64,000 nucleotides of DNA from Actinomadura coerulea (GCF_014208105.1 NZ_JACHMQ010000001.1:1736001-1800000); one strand, 5' to 3'. Shown: positions 24,809-33,992, counted from the stretch's first letter. Numbers and translations are program-made. Notes: generated by a model not told the origin, from the sequence alone.

Positions 24809-26971
24809 GTGGAGACCGTCTCACGACAGCCGCTGACCAGCGAGTTCGTCACGGCCGGGGGCGTACGGGTGACCCGTACCGCCGTCCCGGTCGACTCCGA
24901 GCGCAAGTCCGACGCGCTGAACGTCCTCGTCGCCGCCGTGGGGGAGCGGCGCGGCGGCGTGCTCAGCTCCGGCATGGAGTACCCGGGCCGCTACAGCCGC
25001 TGGCACATGGCCTACGTCGATCCCTGCCTGGAGATCGTCGCGCGCGGCCGGACGGTCGCCGTCCGCTCCCTGAACGGGCGCGGCCGGGTCGTCCTGCCCG
25101 CGCTGGCGGGCGCGCTGCGCGCCGTCGGCGAGGTGCGGACCGACGAGCCCGGCCTGTTCGAGCTCTTCGTCCCGGCGGCCGAGGGCTTCTTCGCCGAGGA
25201 GGAGCGCAGCCGCCAGCCGACCGTCTTCACCGCGCTGCGCGCCGTCGTCGACCTGTTCCGCTGCGACGACCCGCACCTCGGCCTGTACGGGGCCTTCGGG
25301 TACGACCTGTCGCTGCAGTTCGAGCCGCTGCGGACCAGGCTGGAGCGGCCCGGCGACCAGCGCGACCTCGTCCTGCACCTGGCGGACGAGATGGTCGTCG
25401 TCGACCGCAAGCGCGAGACCTCGCACCGGATCTCCTACGAGTTCGAGGTGGACGGGTCGGGGACCGCGGGGCTGCCGCGCGGCACCGGGGCGACGCCGGT
25501 CCGGCGGCGGGCCGGCGTCCCGGCGCAGCCCGTCCCCGGTGTGTACGCGCAGATGGTGCGGGACGCCAAGGAGAAGTTCGTCAGGGGCGACCTGTTCGAG
25601 GTGACGCCGGGGCACGCGATGTACGGGCGCTGCGACGCGCCCGCCGCGTTCTTCGAGCGGCTGCGGGAGTCCAATCCGGCCCCGTACGAGTTCCTGTTCA
25701 ACCTCGGCGACGGCGAGTTCCTGGTCGGCGCCTCGCCCGAGATGTTCGTCCGGGTCAGCGGCGACCGGGTCGAGACCTGCCCGATCGCCGGGACGATCAG
25801 GCGCGGCGCCGATCCGCTGGAGGACGCCGAGCAGATCCGCACGATCCTGTCCTCGGCGAAGGACGAGTCCGAGCTGACCATGTGCACCGACGTGGACCGC
25901 AACGACAAGTCCCGGATCTGCGTGCCAGGCAGCGTGCGCGTCCTCGGCCGCCGGCAGATCGAGATCTACTCCCGGCTCATCCACACCGTCGACCACATCG
26001 AGGGGCGGCTGCGCCCGGGCTTCGACGCCCTCGACGCGTTCCTCACCCACATGTGGGCGGTGACCGTCACGGGCGCGCCCAAGGCGTGGGCGATGCAGTT
26101 CATCGAGGACCACGAGGACTCGCCCCGCCGCTGGTACGGCGGCGCGGTCGGCTGCGTCGGCTTCGACGGCTCGATGAACACCGGCCTGACGCTGCGGACC
26201 GCGCAGATCCGCGACGGGGTGGCGACGGTGCGGGCCGGCGCGACGCTGCTCTACGACTCCGACCCCGACGAGGAGGAGCGCGAGACGCACCTCAAGGCCA
26301 GCGCCCTGCTGAGCGCGCTCGCCGCCGTGCGCAAGGGCGCCGGGGCCGTCCCGCAGGAGGCGCCGCTCCCGGCGCAGCCGGGCGAGGGCGTCCGGGTGCT
26401 GCTCGTCGACCACGAGGACTCGTTCGTCAACACCCTCGCCGACTACTTCCGGCAGCACGGCGCCTCGGTGGTGACCCTGCGGCACGGGTTCCCGGTGCGG
26501 CTGCTGGACGAGCACGCGCCCGACCTGGTCGTGCTGTCGCCCGGCCCCGGTCGCCCGGAGGACTTCGCCACCCGCGCGCTTCTGGACGAGCTGGACGCCC
26601 GGAGACTGCCGGTCTTCGGCGTGTGCCTCGGTCTGCAGGCGATGGTGGAGCACGCCGGCGGCGAACTGTCGCTGCTGCCCGAGCCGTCGCACGGCAAGCC
26701 CGGCCGGGTGCGGGTCACGGGGGGAGAGCTGTTCGAGGGCCTGCCCGAGGAGTTCACCGCCGCCCGCTACCACTCGCTGCACGCCACGCCCGAAGGGGTG
26801 AAGGGGTTCCAGGTCACGGCGCTGACCGGGGACGTCGTCATGGCGATCGAGGACCCGGCGCGGCGGCGCTGGGCCGTGCAGTTCCATCCGGAGTCGATCC
26901 TCACCGCGGCCGGGGACGCCGGGCACCACATCGTCGCCAACGTCCTGCGGCTGTGCCGCGGCGGGGGCTGA
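24809..26971 (+). CDS. trpE: Fused anthranilate synthase (TrpE-TrpG)
   Basis: 720 residues. The start is GTG 24809, preceded by GAGGGG, because earlier in-frame starts lie inside the attenuator terminator. N-terminal TrpE/chorismate-binding domain (about 1-520: VRDAKEKFVRGDLFEVTPGHAM, IAGTIRRGADPLED, ELTMCTDVDRNDKSRICVPGSV, HMWAVTVTGAPKAWAM) and C-terminal glutamine amidotransferase (about 530-720: LVDHEDSFVNTLADYF, LSPGPGRPEDF, the nucleophile Cys in VFGVCLGLQAM, and QFHPES). It makes anthranilate from chorismate and glutamine for tryptophan or a secondary product. The attenuator points to feedback by Trp supply. No other trp genes are in the window. Confidence 0.9.
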   Translation: METVSRQPLTSEFVTAGGVRVTRTAVPVDSERKSDALNVLVAAVGERRGGVLSSGMEYPGRYSRWHMAYVDPCLEIVARGRTVAVRSLNGRGRVVLPALAGALRAVGEVRTDEPGLFELFVPAAEGFFAEEERSRQPTVFTALRAVVDLFRCDDPHLGLYGAFGYDLSLQFEPLRTRLERPGDQRDLVLHLADEMVVVDRKRETSHRISYEFEVDGSGTAGLPRGTGATPVRRRAGVPAQPVPGVYAQMVRDAKEKFVRGDLFEVTPGHAMYGRCDAPAAFFERLRESNPAPYEFLFNLGDGEFLVGASPEMFVRVSGDRVETCPIAGTIRRGADPLEDAEQIRTILSSAKDESELTMCTDVDRNDKSRICVPGSVRVLGRRQIEIYSRLIHTVDHIEGRLRPGFDALDAFLTHMWAVTVTGAPKAWAMQFIEDHEDSPRRWYGGAVGCVGFDGSMNTGLTLRTAQIRDGVATVRAGATLLYDSDPDEEERETHLKASALLSALAAVRKGAGAVPQEAPLPAQPGEGVRVLLVDHEDSFVNTLADYFRQHGASVVTLRHGFPVRLLDEHAPDLVVLSPGPGRPEDFATRALLDELDARRLPVFGVCLGLQAMVEHAGGELSLLPEPSHGKPGRVRVTGGELFEGLPEEFTAARYHSLHATPEGVKGFQVTALTGDVVMAIEDPARRRWAVQFHPESILTAAGDAGHHIVANVLRLCRGGG

Positions 26972-27015
26972 CGGCCCCCCGGCCGGGGGCGCGGGTGATC
27001 GCCGTCTTCCGGCGG

Positions 27016-27040
27016 AGGGGGGAGGCCCGGCCTTCCCCCT
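27016..27040 (+). terminator. Hairpin after the anthranilate synthase gene
   Basis: AGGGGGGAGGC (27016-27026) pairs with GCCTTCCCCCT (27030-27040), with one GU pair and a 3-nt loop, 45 nt after the stop. Confidence 0.6.
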
Positions 27041-27118
27041 CTGTAACAAAACGGGTAATTCGGTCATCCGCAACGAGATTGTGGTTTCTTGGGTTTCCCT
27101 GGGGGGACGCCGGGGGCC

Positions 27119-27265
27119 ATGATGACAATCCTGTGGCTCATCGCGGTCATCCTGGTGATCGCCGGCATCTACGTGATCCTCGCGCGGCGCGACCTGCTCT
27201 GGGGCATCGTCCTCATTGTCGTCGGCCTCCTCGTCGGCCCGGGCGGGGTGAGCATATTCACCTGA
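27119..27265 (+). CDS. Small GPGG-motif membrane protein
   Basis: 48 residues (or 47 from ATG 27122). Two hydrophobic helices (ILWLIAVILVIAGIYVIL and WGIVLIVVGLLVGP) are linked by ARRDL, ending in GPGGVSIFT. This short hydrophobic protein with a C-terminal GPGGxSxF motif is common in actinobacteria and has no assigned function. It stands alone between the anthranilate synthase and an SDR gene. Confidence 0.75.
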   Translation: MMTILWLIAVILVIAGIYVILARRDLLWGIVLIVVGLLVGPGGVSIFT

Positions 27266-27289
27266 CCGAAAACCCGGCCGACCGGGGAG

Positions 27290-27315
27290 AAACCCTGACG
27301 TGACCTGTCAGGTTT
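27290..27315. promoter_or_regulatory. Inverted repeat before the SDR gene
   Basis: CCTGAC (27294-27299) and GTCAGG (27307-27312), flanked by AAA and TTT, form a palindrome 20-45 nt before the SDR start. It could be a regulator site or a terminator of the small membrane protein gene. Confidence 0.35.
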
Positions 27316-27334
27316 CGGTGCCAGCATCGTCCCC

Positions 27335-28252
27335 ATGAGTCGTGCACTGACTGGAAAGATCGCACTGGTCGCGGGCGCCACGCGCGGAGCGGGACGGGGA
27401 ATCGCCGTCGAGCTCGGCGCCGCGGGCGCGACCGTCTACGTGACGGGACGGTCCACCCGGACCCACCGGTCGGAGATGGACCGTCCCGAGACGATCGAGG
27501 AGACCGCCGAGCTGGTCACGGCCGCGGGCGGCGAGGGCGTCGCCGTCCAGGTCGACCACCTCGACCCGGCGCGCGTCGCCGCCCTCGTACGCCGCATCGA
27601 CGAGGAGCGCGGGCGGCTGGACGTCCTCGTCAACGACGTCTGGGGCGCGGACCGGCTCTTCGAGTTCGGCAGGCCGCTGTGGGAGCAGTCCCTGGACGAC
27701 GGCCTGCGCATGCTCAGGCTGGCCGTCGACACCCACGCCATCACCAGCCACTGCGCCCTGCCGCTGCTGATCCGCGAGCCCGGCGGCCTGGTCGTGGAGG
27801 TGACGGACGGGACCGCCGAGTACAACGCGGCGTACCGCAGGGAATGCGGCTACTTCTACGACCTCGCCAAGAACGCCGTCCTCCGGATGGCCCTCGCCCA
27901 GTCGGAGGAGATCGCCTCCCACGGCGCCACGGCCCTCTCGCTGACGCCGGGATGGCTGCGCTCGGAGGCGATGCTCGACAACTACGGGGTCACCGAGGAG
28001 ACCTGGCGCGACGCCACCGGGACGACGCCGCACTTCGCGATCTCCGAGTCGCCGGCGTTCGTGGGACGCGCCGTCGCGGCCCTCGCCGCCGACCCGGACC
28101 GGGCGCGCTGGAACGGGGCGTCGCTGTCCAGCGGCGGGCTGGCCCAGGTCTACGGCTTCACCGACGCCGACGGCAGCCGCCCCGACGCCTGGCGCTACAT
28201 CGTCGAGGTGGTGGATCCGGGCCGCCCCGCCGACGTCGACGGCTACCGGTAG
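27335..28252 (+). CDS. Short-chain dehydrogenase/reductase
   Basis: 305 residues. NAD(P)-binding GATRGAGRGIAVELGAAGATVYVTGRS (TGxxxGxG type), LDVLVNDVWG at the NNAG position, and the catalytic YFYDLAKNA (Tyr-x3-Lys). Arg after the second strand (TGRS) hints at NADP. The usual active-site Ser region reads EVTDGTA, so a Thr may replace it. The longer C-terminus (SSGGLAQVYGFTDADGSRPDAWRYI) is like actinobacterial SDRs of unknown substrate. Monocistronic. Confidence 0.85.
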   Translation: MSRALTGKIALVAGATRGAGRGIAVELGAAGATVYVTGRSTRTHRSEMDRPETIEETAELVTAAGGEGVAVQVDHLDPARVAALVRRIDEERGRLDVLVNDVWGADRLFEFGRPLWEQSLDDGLRMLRLAVDTHAITSHCALPLLIREPGGLVVEVTDGTAEYNAAYRRECGYFYDLAKNAVLRMALAQSEEIASHGATALSLTPGWLRSEAMLDNYGVTEETWRDATGTTPHFAISESPAFVGRAVAALAADPDRARWNGASLSSGGLAQVYGFTDADGSRPDAWRYIVEVVDPGRPADVDGYR

Positions 28253-28327
28253 CCGGCGGGCCGGGCGCACCGGTTTGAGCGCGCGCTGACCGGTTATCCG
28301 GCGTGGTGACTGGTGAGAGGAGGAGCC

Positions 28328-28732
28328 ATGCCGATGACGGACAAGAGCGGCGAGCCGCGGAAGGACGAGCTTCCCGGCACGCTTCAGCGCTCCCCGAAGG
28401 AGGCCCAGGAGACCTTCGCCAAGGCCCACGACTCGGCTGTCGAGACCTACGGCGAGGGCGAGCGGGCGCACCGCACCGCGTACTCGGCGCTCAAGCACAA
28501 GTTCGAGAAGCGCGGGGACCGGTGGGTGCCCAAGGGGCACAAGGGCCCGTCCGACCCGCGGGCGAAGAACCCCGACGCCCGCCGCGGCAAGGGCAGGAGC
28601 TTCGGCGGCGTGGACGTCGAGGGCAACAGCAAGCGCGAGCTGTACGACCGCGCCGCCGCCCTCGACGTCCAGGGCCGCTCGAAGATGAGCAAGGAGGAGC
28701 TGGCCGAGGCGATCGCCCGCAAGCAGGACTAG
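28328..28732 (+). CDS. ChaB-family protein with Rho-N/SAP-like tail
   Basis: 134 residues; ATG 28328 follows GGAGGAG. The N-terminal half (ELPGTLQRSPKEAQETFAKAHDSAVETYGEGERAHRTAYSALKHKFEKRGDRWVPK) matches ChaB, a small protein associated with the ChaA cation antiporter in E. coli. The C-terminal part (VEGNSKRELYDRAAALDVQGRSKMSKEELAEAIAR) is a Rho N-terminal/SAP-like nucleic-acid-binding helix pair. No antiporter gene is adjacent, so the real role here is unknown. Its end overlaps the convergent regulator by 4 nt. Confidence 0.85.
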   Translation: MPMTDKSGEPRKDELPGTLQRSPKEAQETFAKAHDSAVETYGEGERAHRTAYSALKHKFEKRGDRWVPKGHKGPSDPRAKNPDARRGKGRSFGGVDVEGNSKRELYDRAAALDVQGRSKMSKEELAEAIARKQD

Positions 28733-29724
28733 CCGGGCGGCCGGTCCGCCGTCCGGTACAGCTCCGCCAGCCGGGCGGCGCTGCCCGCCATGCGCTCCCG
28801 CAGCTCCGGCGGGGCGAGGACCTCGACCTCGGCTCCGAGCCGCATCAGCTCGGACGCCGCGACGGCCGCCGACTCCACGGGCAGCGTGGTCACCACCCAT
28901 CCCCGGTCGTCGGGCTCGCCCGCGGCGGCCGCCGCCTGGCGGGCCGCGTACGGCTCCACGGCGTACCGCAGGATCCGCATGCCGGCGGGGGACAGGCGCA
29001 CCACGGCCTCCTCGCGCAGCACCGACCGCACGAAGGCCGCCGCCTGCCCGCGCCAGTGCCCGGCGAGGTCGAAGTCCTCGTCGCGGTGGAAGAACTCCCC
29101 GGTGGGACGGACGGAGGCGACGCGGTCCACCCGGTACGTGCGGGGCCCGCCCCCGGTCCGCGCCACCAGGTACCAGACGCCGTTCTTGAGGACGAGCCCG
29201 TACGGCTCGGCCGTCCGGGTGACCTCGGAGTCCTTGCGGCGGTAGCGCAGCTCCACGGTCTCGTCGTCCCACACCGCGCGGGCGAGGTCGCGCAGCAGCG
29301 GCGGCGGCCCGCTCTCGCCGAACCAGCCGGGCGCGTCGAGGTGGAACCGCTGGTTCGCGCGGGCGGGCGCGTCCCGCAGCGCCTTCGGCAGCGCGGCGAG
29401 GACCTTCAACTCAGCGGCCGCGAGCGCGTCGGCGCGCCCCATGTCCCCGGCGGGGCCGGGCAGCCCGGACAGGAACAGCGCTTCGGCCTCCTCCCGGGTG
29501 AGCCCGGTGAGCCGCGTCCGGTAGCCGCCGACCAGCCGGTACCCGCCGCCCCGCCCCTGGTCGGCGTAGACCGGCACCCCGGCAGCCGACAGCGCCTCCA
29601 TGTCCCGGTAGACGGTGCGCTCGGACACCTCCAGCTCGCGGGCCAGCTCGGCGGCGGTCATCGTCTCCCGGGACTGCAGAAGGAGCACGGCGGAGATCAG
29701 TCGGGCGGCGCGCACGGTGCCCAT
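28729..29724 (-). CDS. WYL-domain transcriptional regulator (YafY-like)
   Basis: 331 residues. N-terminal winged HTH (VRAARLISAVLLLQSRETMTAAELARELEVSERTVYRDMEALSAAGVPVYADQGRGGGYRL) followed by a WYL sensor domain around residues 140-210 (LRYRRKDSEVTRTAEPYGLVLKNGVWYLVARTGGGPRTYRVDRV) and the WCX C-terminal extension. WYL domains bind nucleotides or small ligands. Divergent from the adenosine deaminase gene 91 bp away, which it may control. Confidence 0.88.
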   Translation of the reverse strand: MGTVRAARLISAVLLLQSRETMTAAELARELEVSERTVYRDMEALSAAGVPVYADQGRGGGYRLVGGYRTRLTGLTREEAEALFLSGLPGPAGDMGRADALAAAELKVLAALPKALRDAPARANQRFHLDAPGWFGESGPPPLLRDLARAVWDDETVELRYRRKDSEVTRTAEPYGLVLKNGVWYLVARTGGGPRTYRVDRVASVRPTGEFFHRDEDFDLAGHWRGQAAAFVRSVLREEAVVRLSPAGMRILRYAVEPYAARQAAAAAGEPDDRGWVVTTLPVESAAVAASELMRLGAEVEVLAPPELRERMAGSAARLAELYRTADRPPG

Positions 29725-29815
29725 CCTGCCGAACGGGGAGGGTTCCTGACAATTTCGTGGGAGGTTCGCCTCGTTCGCCTGTCCCGGTCGGCCGGATGGC
29801 TGTTAATTTCGCGGC

Positions 29816-30841
29816 GTGCCTACCGACAACACGAGCATCGCGGCGTTCATCGACGCCCTCCCGAAGGTCGAGCTCCACGTCCACCTCGTGGGCTCCGCCT
29901 CCGTCCCGACCGTCCTCGAACTCGCCCGCCGCCACCCGGACGGCCCCGTCCCCGTCGACGAGCGCGAACTGCGCGCCTTCTACGAGTTCCGCGACTTCCC
30001 GCACTTCGCCGAGGTGTACGAGTCGGTGTCCAGCCTCGTCCGCACCCCGGAGGACGTCGGCACGCTCGTCTCCGGCATCGCCCGCGACCTCGCCGCGCAG
30101 AACGTCCGGTACGTCGAGCTGACCGTCACGCCCTACACCCACCAGCGGGCCGGGATGCCGATGCCCGCGGTGACCGAGGCGCTCGACCTCGCCGCCCGCG
30201 AGGCCCGCGACGGGTTCGGCCTCGGCCTGTCCTACATCTTCGACATCCCCGGCGAGTTCGGCGCCGAGGGCGCCCGCGGCACCCTCGACCACGCGCTGCG
30301 GCACCCGCCGGAGACGCTCGTCGGGTTCGGGATCGGCGGCGTCGAGCAGAGCCGCGCGCCGTTCCGGGACGCCTTCCGCGACGCGTTCGCCGCCGCCCGC
30401 GCCGCCGGCCTGCGCAGCGTCCCGCACGCGGGGGAGATGACCGGCCCGGAGACGATCTGGGAGGCCGTCGAGGGGCTCGGCGCCGAGCGCATCGGCCACG
30501 GCACCAACTGCCTGCGCGACCCCCGCCTCGTCGCCCACCTGCGCGAGACGCAGCTGCCGCTGGAGGTGTGCCCGACCTCCAACGTCTGCACGGGCCAGGT
30601 CGCGGACCTCGCCGCCCACCCCCTGCCGCGGATGCTGGAGGAGGGGCTGTTCGTCACCCTGAACAGCGACGACCCGCCGATGTTCAACACGACCCTCACC
30701 GGCGAGTACCGCGTCGCGGCCGAGGCGTTCGGGCTCGGCCGCGCCGAGCTGGCCTCCCTGGCCCGCAACGCCGTGACGGCCTCGTCGCTGGACGAGGAGG
30801 GACGCAAGGCGATCATCGCCGAGATCGACGCGCTGGGCTGA
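29816..30841 (+). CDS. add: Adenosine deaminase
   Basis: 341 residues from GTG 29816. It has the metal-dependent hydrolase motifs KVELHVHLVGS (HxH zinc ligands), HAGEMTGPETIWEA (catalytic Glu), RIGHGTNCL, LEVCPTSNVCTG and LNSDDPPMF. It converts adenosine to inosine in purine salvage. In place of the usual HLDG after the zinc ligands it has HLVG, a small deviation. Divergent from a WYL regulator whose ligand could be nucleotide-derived. Confidence 0.88.
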   Translation: MPTDNTSIAAFIDALPKVELHVHLVGSASVPTVLELARRHPDGPVPVDERELRAFYEFRDFPHFAEVYESVSSLVRTPEDVGTLVSGIARDLAAQNVRYVELTVTPYTHQRAGMPMPAVTEALDLAAREARDGFGLGLSYIFDIPGEFGAEGARGTLDHALRHPPETLVGFGIGGVEQSRAPFRDAFRDAFAAARAAGLRSVPHAGEMTGPETIWEAVEGLGAERIGHGTNCLRDPRLVAHLRETQLPLEVCPTSNVCTGQVADLAAHPLPRMLEEGLFVTLNSDDPPMFNTTLTGEYRVAAEAFGLGRAELASLARNAVTASSLDEEGRKAIIAEIDALG

Positions 30842-30850
30842 GCCGGACGG

Positions 30851-31762
30851 TCAGCCCCAGGCCATGCGCCGCCACGGGCTGCCCGGGTCCTCGGCGAGGA
30901 CGCGGTGGCCGGTGAGGGAGCGTTCGTACCATTCGCCGAACTCGCCCTCGTCGAACCGCAGCATCCGGCCGAGGACGTACCCGGCCGAGAACTCCTGCCA
31001 CGACGCGTAGACCTGGTGGGCGCGCTGCCCCGCGGTGAGGACGGACTTCTCGGCCTCCTCGGCGTCGCAGTACCCGGCGTTCAGGCCCCAGCGGGCCATG
31101 TTCACCGCGCGCCCGAAGTCGTAGCCGAAGACGCTCTCGACGCGGCCGTCGGGCGGGAGCAGGCCGTCCGCCCGGAACCGCGCCTCGTAGCGCAGGACCG
31201 CCTCGGACAGGTCCACGACCTCCCGGACGGTCTGCTCGGAGATGTCGCGCTCCCCGCACCAGGCGACGATCGCGTCCTGCCAGGCCCGCCTGCCGGTGCC
31301 CCTGCCGCGCCGGTCGAGCACCATCTGGATCGCCGGGTCGCTGTTTCGGGCGTCGAGCAGCGCGTCCATCTGCTCGCGCCAGCCCTCGGAGTCGGTGACG
31401 CCCCAGTCGCGCTCCAGCAGGACCCGGTCGTCGCGGGCGCCCTCGTGGTCGGCGAGGCTGTTCCATGCGACGCCGTTCCCGACGGCCAGGTGGGCGCCGC
31501 CGGCGAGGGCCGCTGCGAGCCGTCCCCACGCGGCCCCCCGGTCCAGGACGTCGAGGACGCGCTGCGCCTCGCCGGTCCTCCCGGCGGCGGCGAGTGCCCG
31601 CGCGTACCGCGCCCGCGCCGCGGCGGCGGACGCCAGGTCGCCGCGCGCCTCCAACGCCTCGGCGGCGTTCGCGTAGGCGGCCGCGGCCTCCTCTGCCCGC
31701 CCCTGCCGCTCGTACCTCCTGGCGCGGTCGAGCACGGCGCCGGTATCGGCCTGATACGTCAT
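30851..31762 (-). CDS. DUF1266 protein with N-terminal TPR-like helices
   Basis: 303 residues. ATG 31762, with GGAGGG upstream, is preferred over the longer frame. The N-terminal part (about 1-85) is Ala/Arg-rich helical hairpins resembling TPR repeats (RARRYERQGRAEEAAAAYANAAEALEARGDLASAAAARARYARALAAAG). The C-terminal part (about 85-300) has VAWNSLADHEGARDD and the DUF1266 core VFGYDFGRAVNMARWGLNAGYCDAEEAEKSV. DUF1266 proteins are linked to stress or polymorphic systems in other bacteria but their function is unknown. Confidence 0.75.
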   Translation of the reverse strand: MTYQADTGAVLDRARRYERQGRAEEAAAAYANAAEALEARGDLASAAAARARYARALAAAGRTGEAQRVLDVLDRGAAWGRLAAALAGGAHLAVGNGVAWNSLADHEGARDDRVLLERDWGVTDSEGWREQMDALLDARNSDPAIQMVLDRRGRGTGRRAWQDAIVAWCGERDISEQTVREVVDLSEAVLRYEARFRADGLLPPDGRVESVFGYDFGRAVNMARWGLNAGYCDAEEAEKSVLTAGQRAHQVYASWQEFSAGYVLGRMLRFDEGEFGEWYERSLTGHRVLAEDPGSPWRRMAWG

Positions 31763-31880
31763 CGATCCCTCCAGGCCACACCGTACCGCCCACAAGATCG
31801 TGGATCCCGTTTCCGCCTCCACTGACATCGCCGTCCCGACGGAATATCACCTCCGGCACCGTGCACCCGGGGCGTTCTGC

Positions 31881-33992
31881 TCATCCGCCGGGGAGGTCGG
31901 AACCACCGGCGGCCGGGTCCGCGTCTGCGAGGGGCCCGGCCGGGCGCGGTGGCGCCGGCAGGGCGGTGACCTCCACGCGGGTGTCGTGGAAGACGGGGCC
32001 GCCGCCGAGGTCGGTGTCGCGCTCGTCGACCACGGCGTTGGCGTTGGAGCCGCCGGAGAGCTTGGCCCAGTGGCCCTTGGTCGTCACCGCGACGCCCGGC
32101 CGGACCTCGTCGGTGATCCTCAGGACGGCCTCGAAGGAGCCCCGGTCGTTGCCGACCGCCACCCGCTGCCCGTCGACCAGGCCCCGCGCCCTCGCGTCGT
32201 CCTCGTGGAGGCGGACGGTGAGTCCGCCCGAGCGGCGCCGGAGCTCCGGGTTGTTGGCGAACTGGGTGTTGAGGAACTCGTGGGACGCCGCCGAGACCAG
32301 GGCGAGGGGGTACCTCCCGGCCCGCTCCTCGTCGGCGACCTCAGCGGGCGGAACGTACCCGGCGAGACCGGCGGCGGGGGAGCGGAACTCGAACCGGCCC
32401 GACGGCGTGGGGAAGCCGTCGGCGTAGGGCAGGAACGGGTCCGGAACGGACATGCGCACGAACCCCTCCTTGCGGAGCCGGTCCAGGGTGACCCCGGCCA
32501 TCCAGGGGTGGTCCGAGGCCAGCAGTTGTTCGGCGAGGCTCTCGTCGGAGTCGTAGAGAGCCGGCTCCTGGAGGCCCATCCGGTGCGCCAGGCGGCGGAA
32601 GGTCTCGGTCGTCGGCAGGCACTCTCCGGGCGGCGCCACCGCCGGCTCGTTCCAGGTGAGGTACAGGTGCCCGTAGCCCTCGTGCAGGTCGGCGTGCTCG
32701 TGCTGCGCCGTCGCGGGCAGCACGATGTCGGCGTAGTCGACGGTGTCGGTCGGGAACTGCTCAAGGACCACGGTGAACAGGTCCTCGCGGGCCAGGCCCC
32801 GGCGGACCTTGTTCTGGTGCGGGGTGCTGCCCGCGGGGTTGGCGGCGATGACGAACAGGGCCTTGACCGGCGGGTCCTGGACGTCCAGCAGCCCCTCGCC
32901 GAGGCGGCTCATCGACAGCGTCCGCACCGGACGGGGGCGCAGGTCGTCGCGCCACAGCGCGGCCTTGTCCAGCTTCACGTGGCCGGATGTGGAGAACGCG
33001 ACCCCGCCGCCGCGCCGTGCCCAGTCGCCGGTCACGGCGGGGATGGCGGCGATCAGGCGCAGGGCGGCCCCGCCGCCGGCGTGCCGCTGGAGCCCCTGCG
33101 TCGCGCGGATCGCGGTGGGGCGGGTGCGGGCGATCCGCTCGCCGAGCGCCACGACCCGGTCCGCCGGGACGCCGGTGATCCGCGCGACCCGGTCCGGCGG
33201 GTACTCGGCGATCCGGTCACGGAACTCCCTCCACCCGAGCGTGCCGCGGTCGAGGAAGCCCTCGTCCTGAGCGCCGAGGCCCACGATGACGTGGAGCAGG
33301 CCGAGCGCGAGCGCCCCGTCGGTTCCCGGCAGGGGCGCCAGGTGCTCGTCGGCCTGCCGCGCCGTCCGCGTCCGCACCGGGTCGATCGCGACCAGGTGCG
33401 CGCCCGCCTTCCGCGCGTCCTGGACGAACTTCCACACGTGGTGGCCGCTGGTCAGGGGGTTCGTGCCCCACAGCAGGACGAGCCGGGCGTGCGCGAGGTC
33501 CTCGGGGTCCATGCCGCCCGGCGAGCCGACCGCCTCGGCCATCCCGGCGCTGCCCGCCGCCGAGCAGATGTTGGCGTCGTGCGCCGAGGCGCCCAGCACG
33601 TTGAAGAACCGCCGGCCGGAATACCCTTCGAGGCCTTGCAGGTAGCCGAGCGTGCCCGTCCCCCAGTAGGGCCAGACCGCCTCGCCGCCATGCTCCCGGA
33701 CGACGTCCTCCAGCCGCGCGGCGATCTCGTCGAGCGCCTCGTCCCACCCGACGCGCTCGAACCGTCCCTCCCCCTTGGCCCCCACCCGGCGCAGCGGGTA
33801 CTGGATGCGGTCCGGCTGGGCGGCGCGCTCCAGCCAACGGTTCACCTTCGCGCACAGCGCTCCGCGCGTGTACGGGTGTGCGGGGTTGCCGCGCAGCCGG
33901 ACCGCCGCCCCGTCCCGCACGGTGACCACCCACGAGCAGCCGTCGGGGCAGTCCAGCGGGCAGGCCCCCAGCACTGTCAGCTCCGATGGCAT
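31881..33992 (-). CDS. Molybdopterin-dependent oxidoreductase (bis-MGD family)
   Basis: 703 residues from ATG 33992, which has a GGGGAGG ribosome site. The N-terminus has a [4Fe-4S] motif CPLDCPDGCSW plus ALCAK. The molybdopterin domain includes WGTNPLTSGHHVWKF and DPVRTRTARQADEHLAPLPGTDGALALGLLHVI, and the C-terminal MGD-binding barrel has HEFLNTQFANNPELRRR and VRPGVAVTTKGHWAKLSGGSNANAV. The family includes formate dehydrogenases, nitrate and DMSO reductases. No Tat signal is present, so it is probably cytoplasmic. No electron-transfer subunit is adjacent; the substrate is unknown. Divergent from thyX. Confidence 0.88.
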   Translation of the reverse strand: MPSELTVLGACPLDCPDGCSWVVTVRDGAAVRLRGNPAHPYTRGALCAKVNRWLERAAQPDRIQYPLRRVGAKGEGRFERVGWDEALDEIAARLEDVVREHGGEAVWPYWGTGTLGYLQGLEGYSGRRFFNVLGASAHDANICSAAGSAGMAEAVGSPGGMDPEDLAHARLVLLWGTNPLTSGHHVWKFVQDARKAGAHLVAIDPVRTRTARQADEHLAPLPGTDGALALGLLHVIVGLGAQDEGFLDRGTLGWREFRDRIAEYPPDRVARITGVPADRVVALGERIARTRPTAIRATQGLQRHAGGGAALRLIAAIPAVTGDWARRGGGVAFSTSGHVKLDKAALWRDDLRPRPVRTLSMSRLGEGLLDVQDPPVKALFVIAANPAGSTPHQNKVRRGLAREDLFTVVLEQFPTDTVDYADIVLPATAQHEHADLHEGYGHLYLTWNEPAVAPPGECLPTTETFRRLAHRMGLQEPALYDSDESLAEQLLASDHPWMAGVTLDRLRKEGFVRMSVPDPFLPYADGFPTPSGRFEFRSPAAGLAGYVPPAEVADEERAGRYPLALVSAASHEFLNTQFANNPELRRRSGGLTVRLHEDDARARGLVDGQRVAVGNDRGSFEAVLRITDEVRPGVAVTTKGHWAKLSGGSNANAVVDERDTDLGGGPVFHDTRVEVTALPAPPRPAGPLADADPAAGGSDLPGG

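Noticed and set aside
24061..27303. A 1080-codon plus-strand open frame over the symporter and anthranilate synthase region
   Set aside because: It is a frame-shadow of trpE; the translation is low-complexity Arg/Ala and shows no family.
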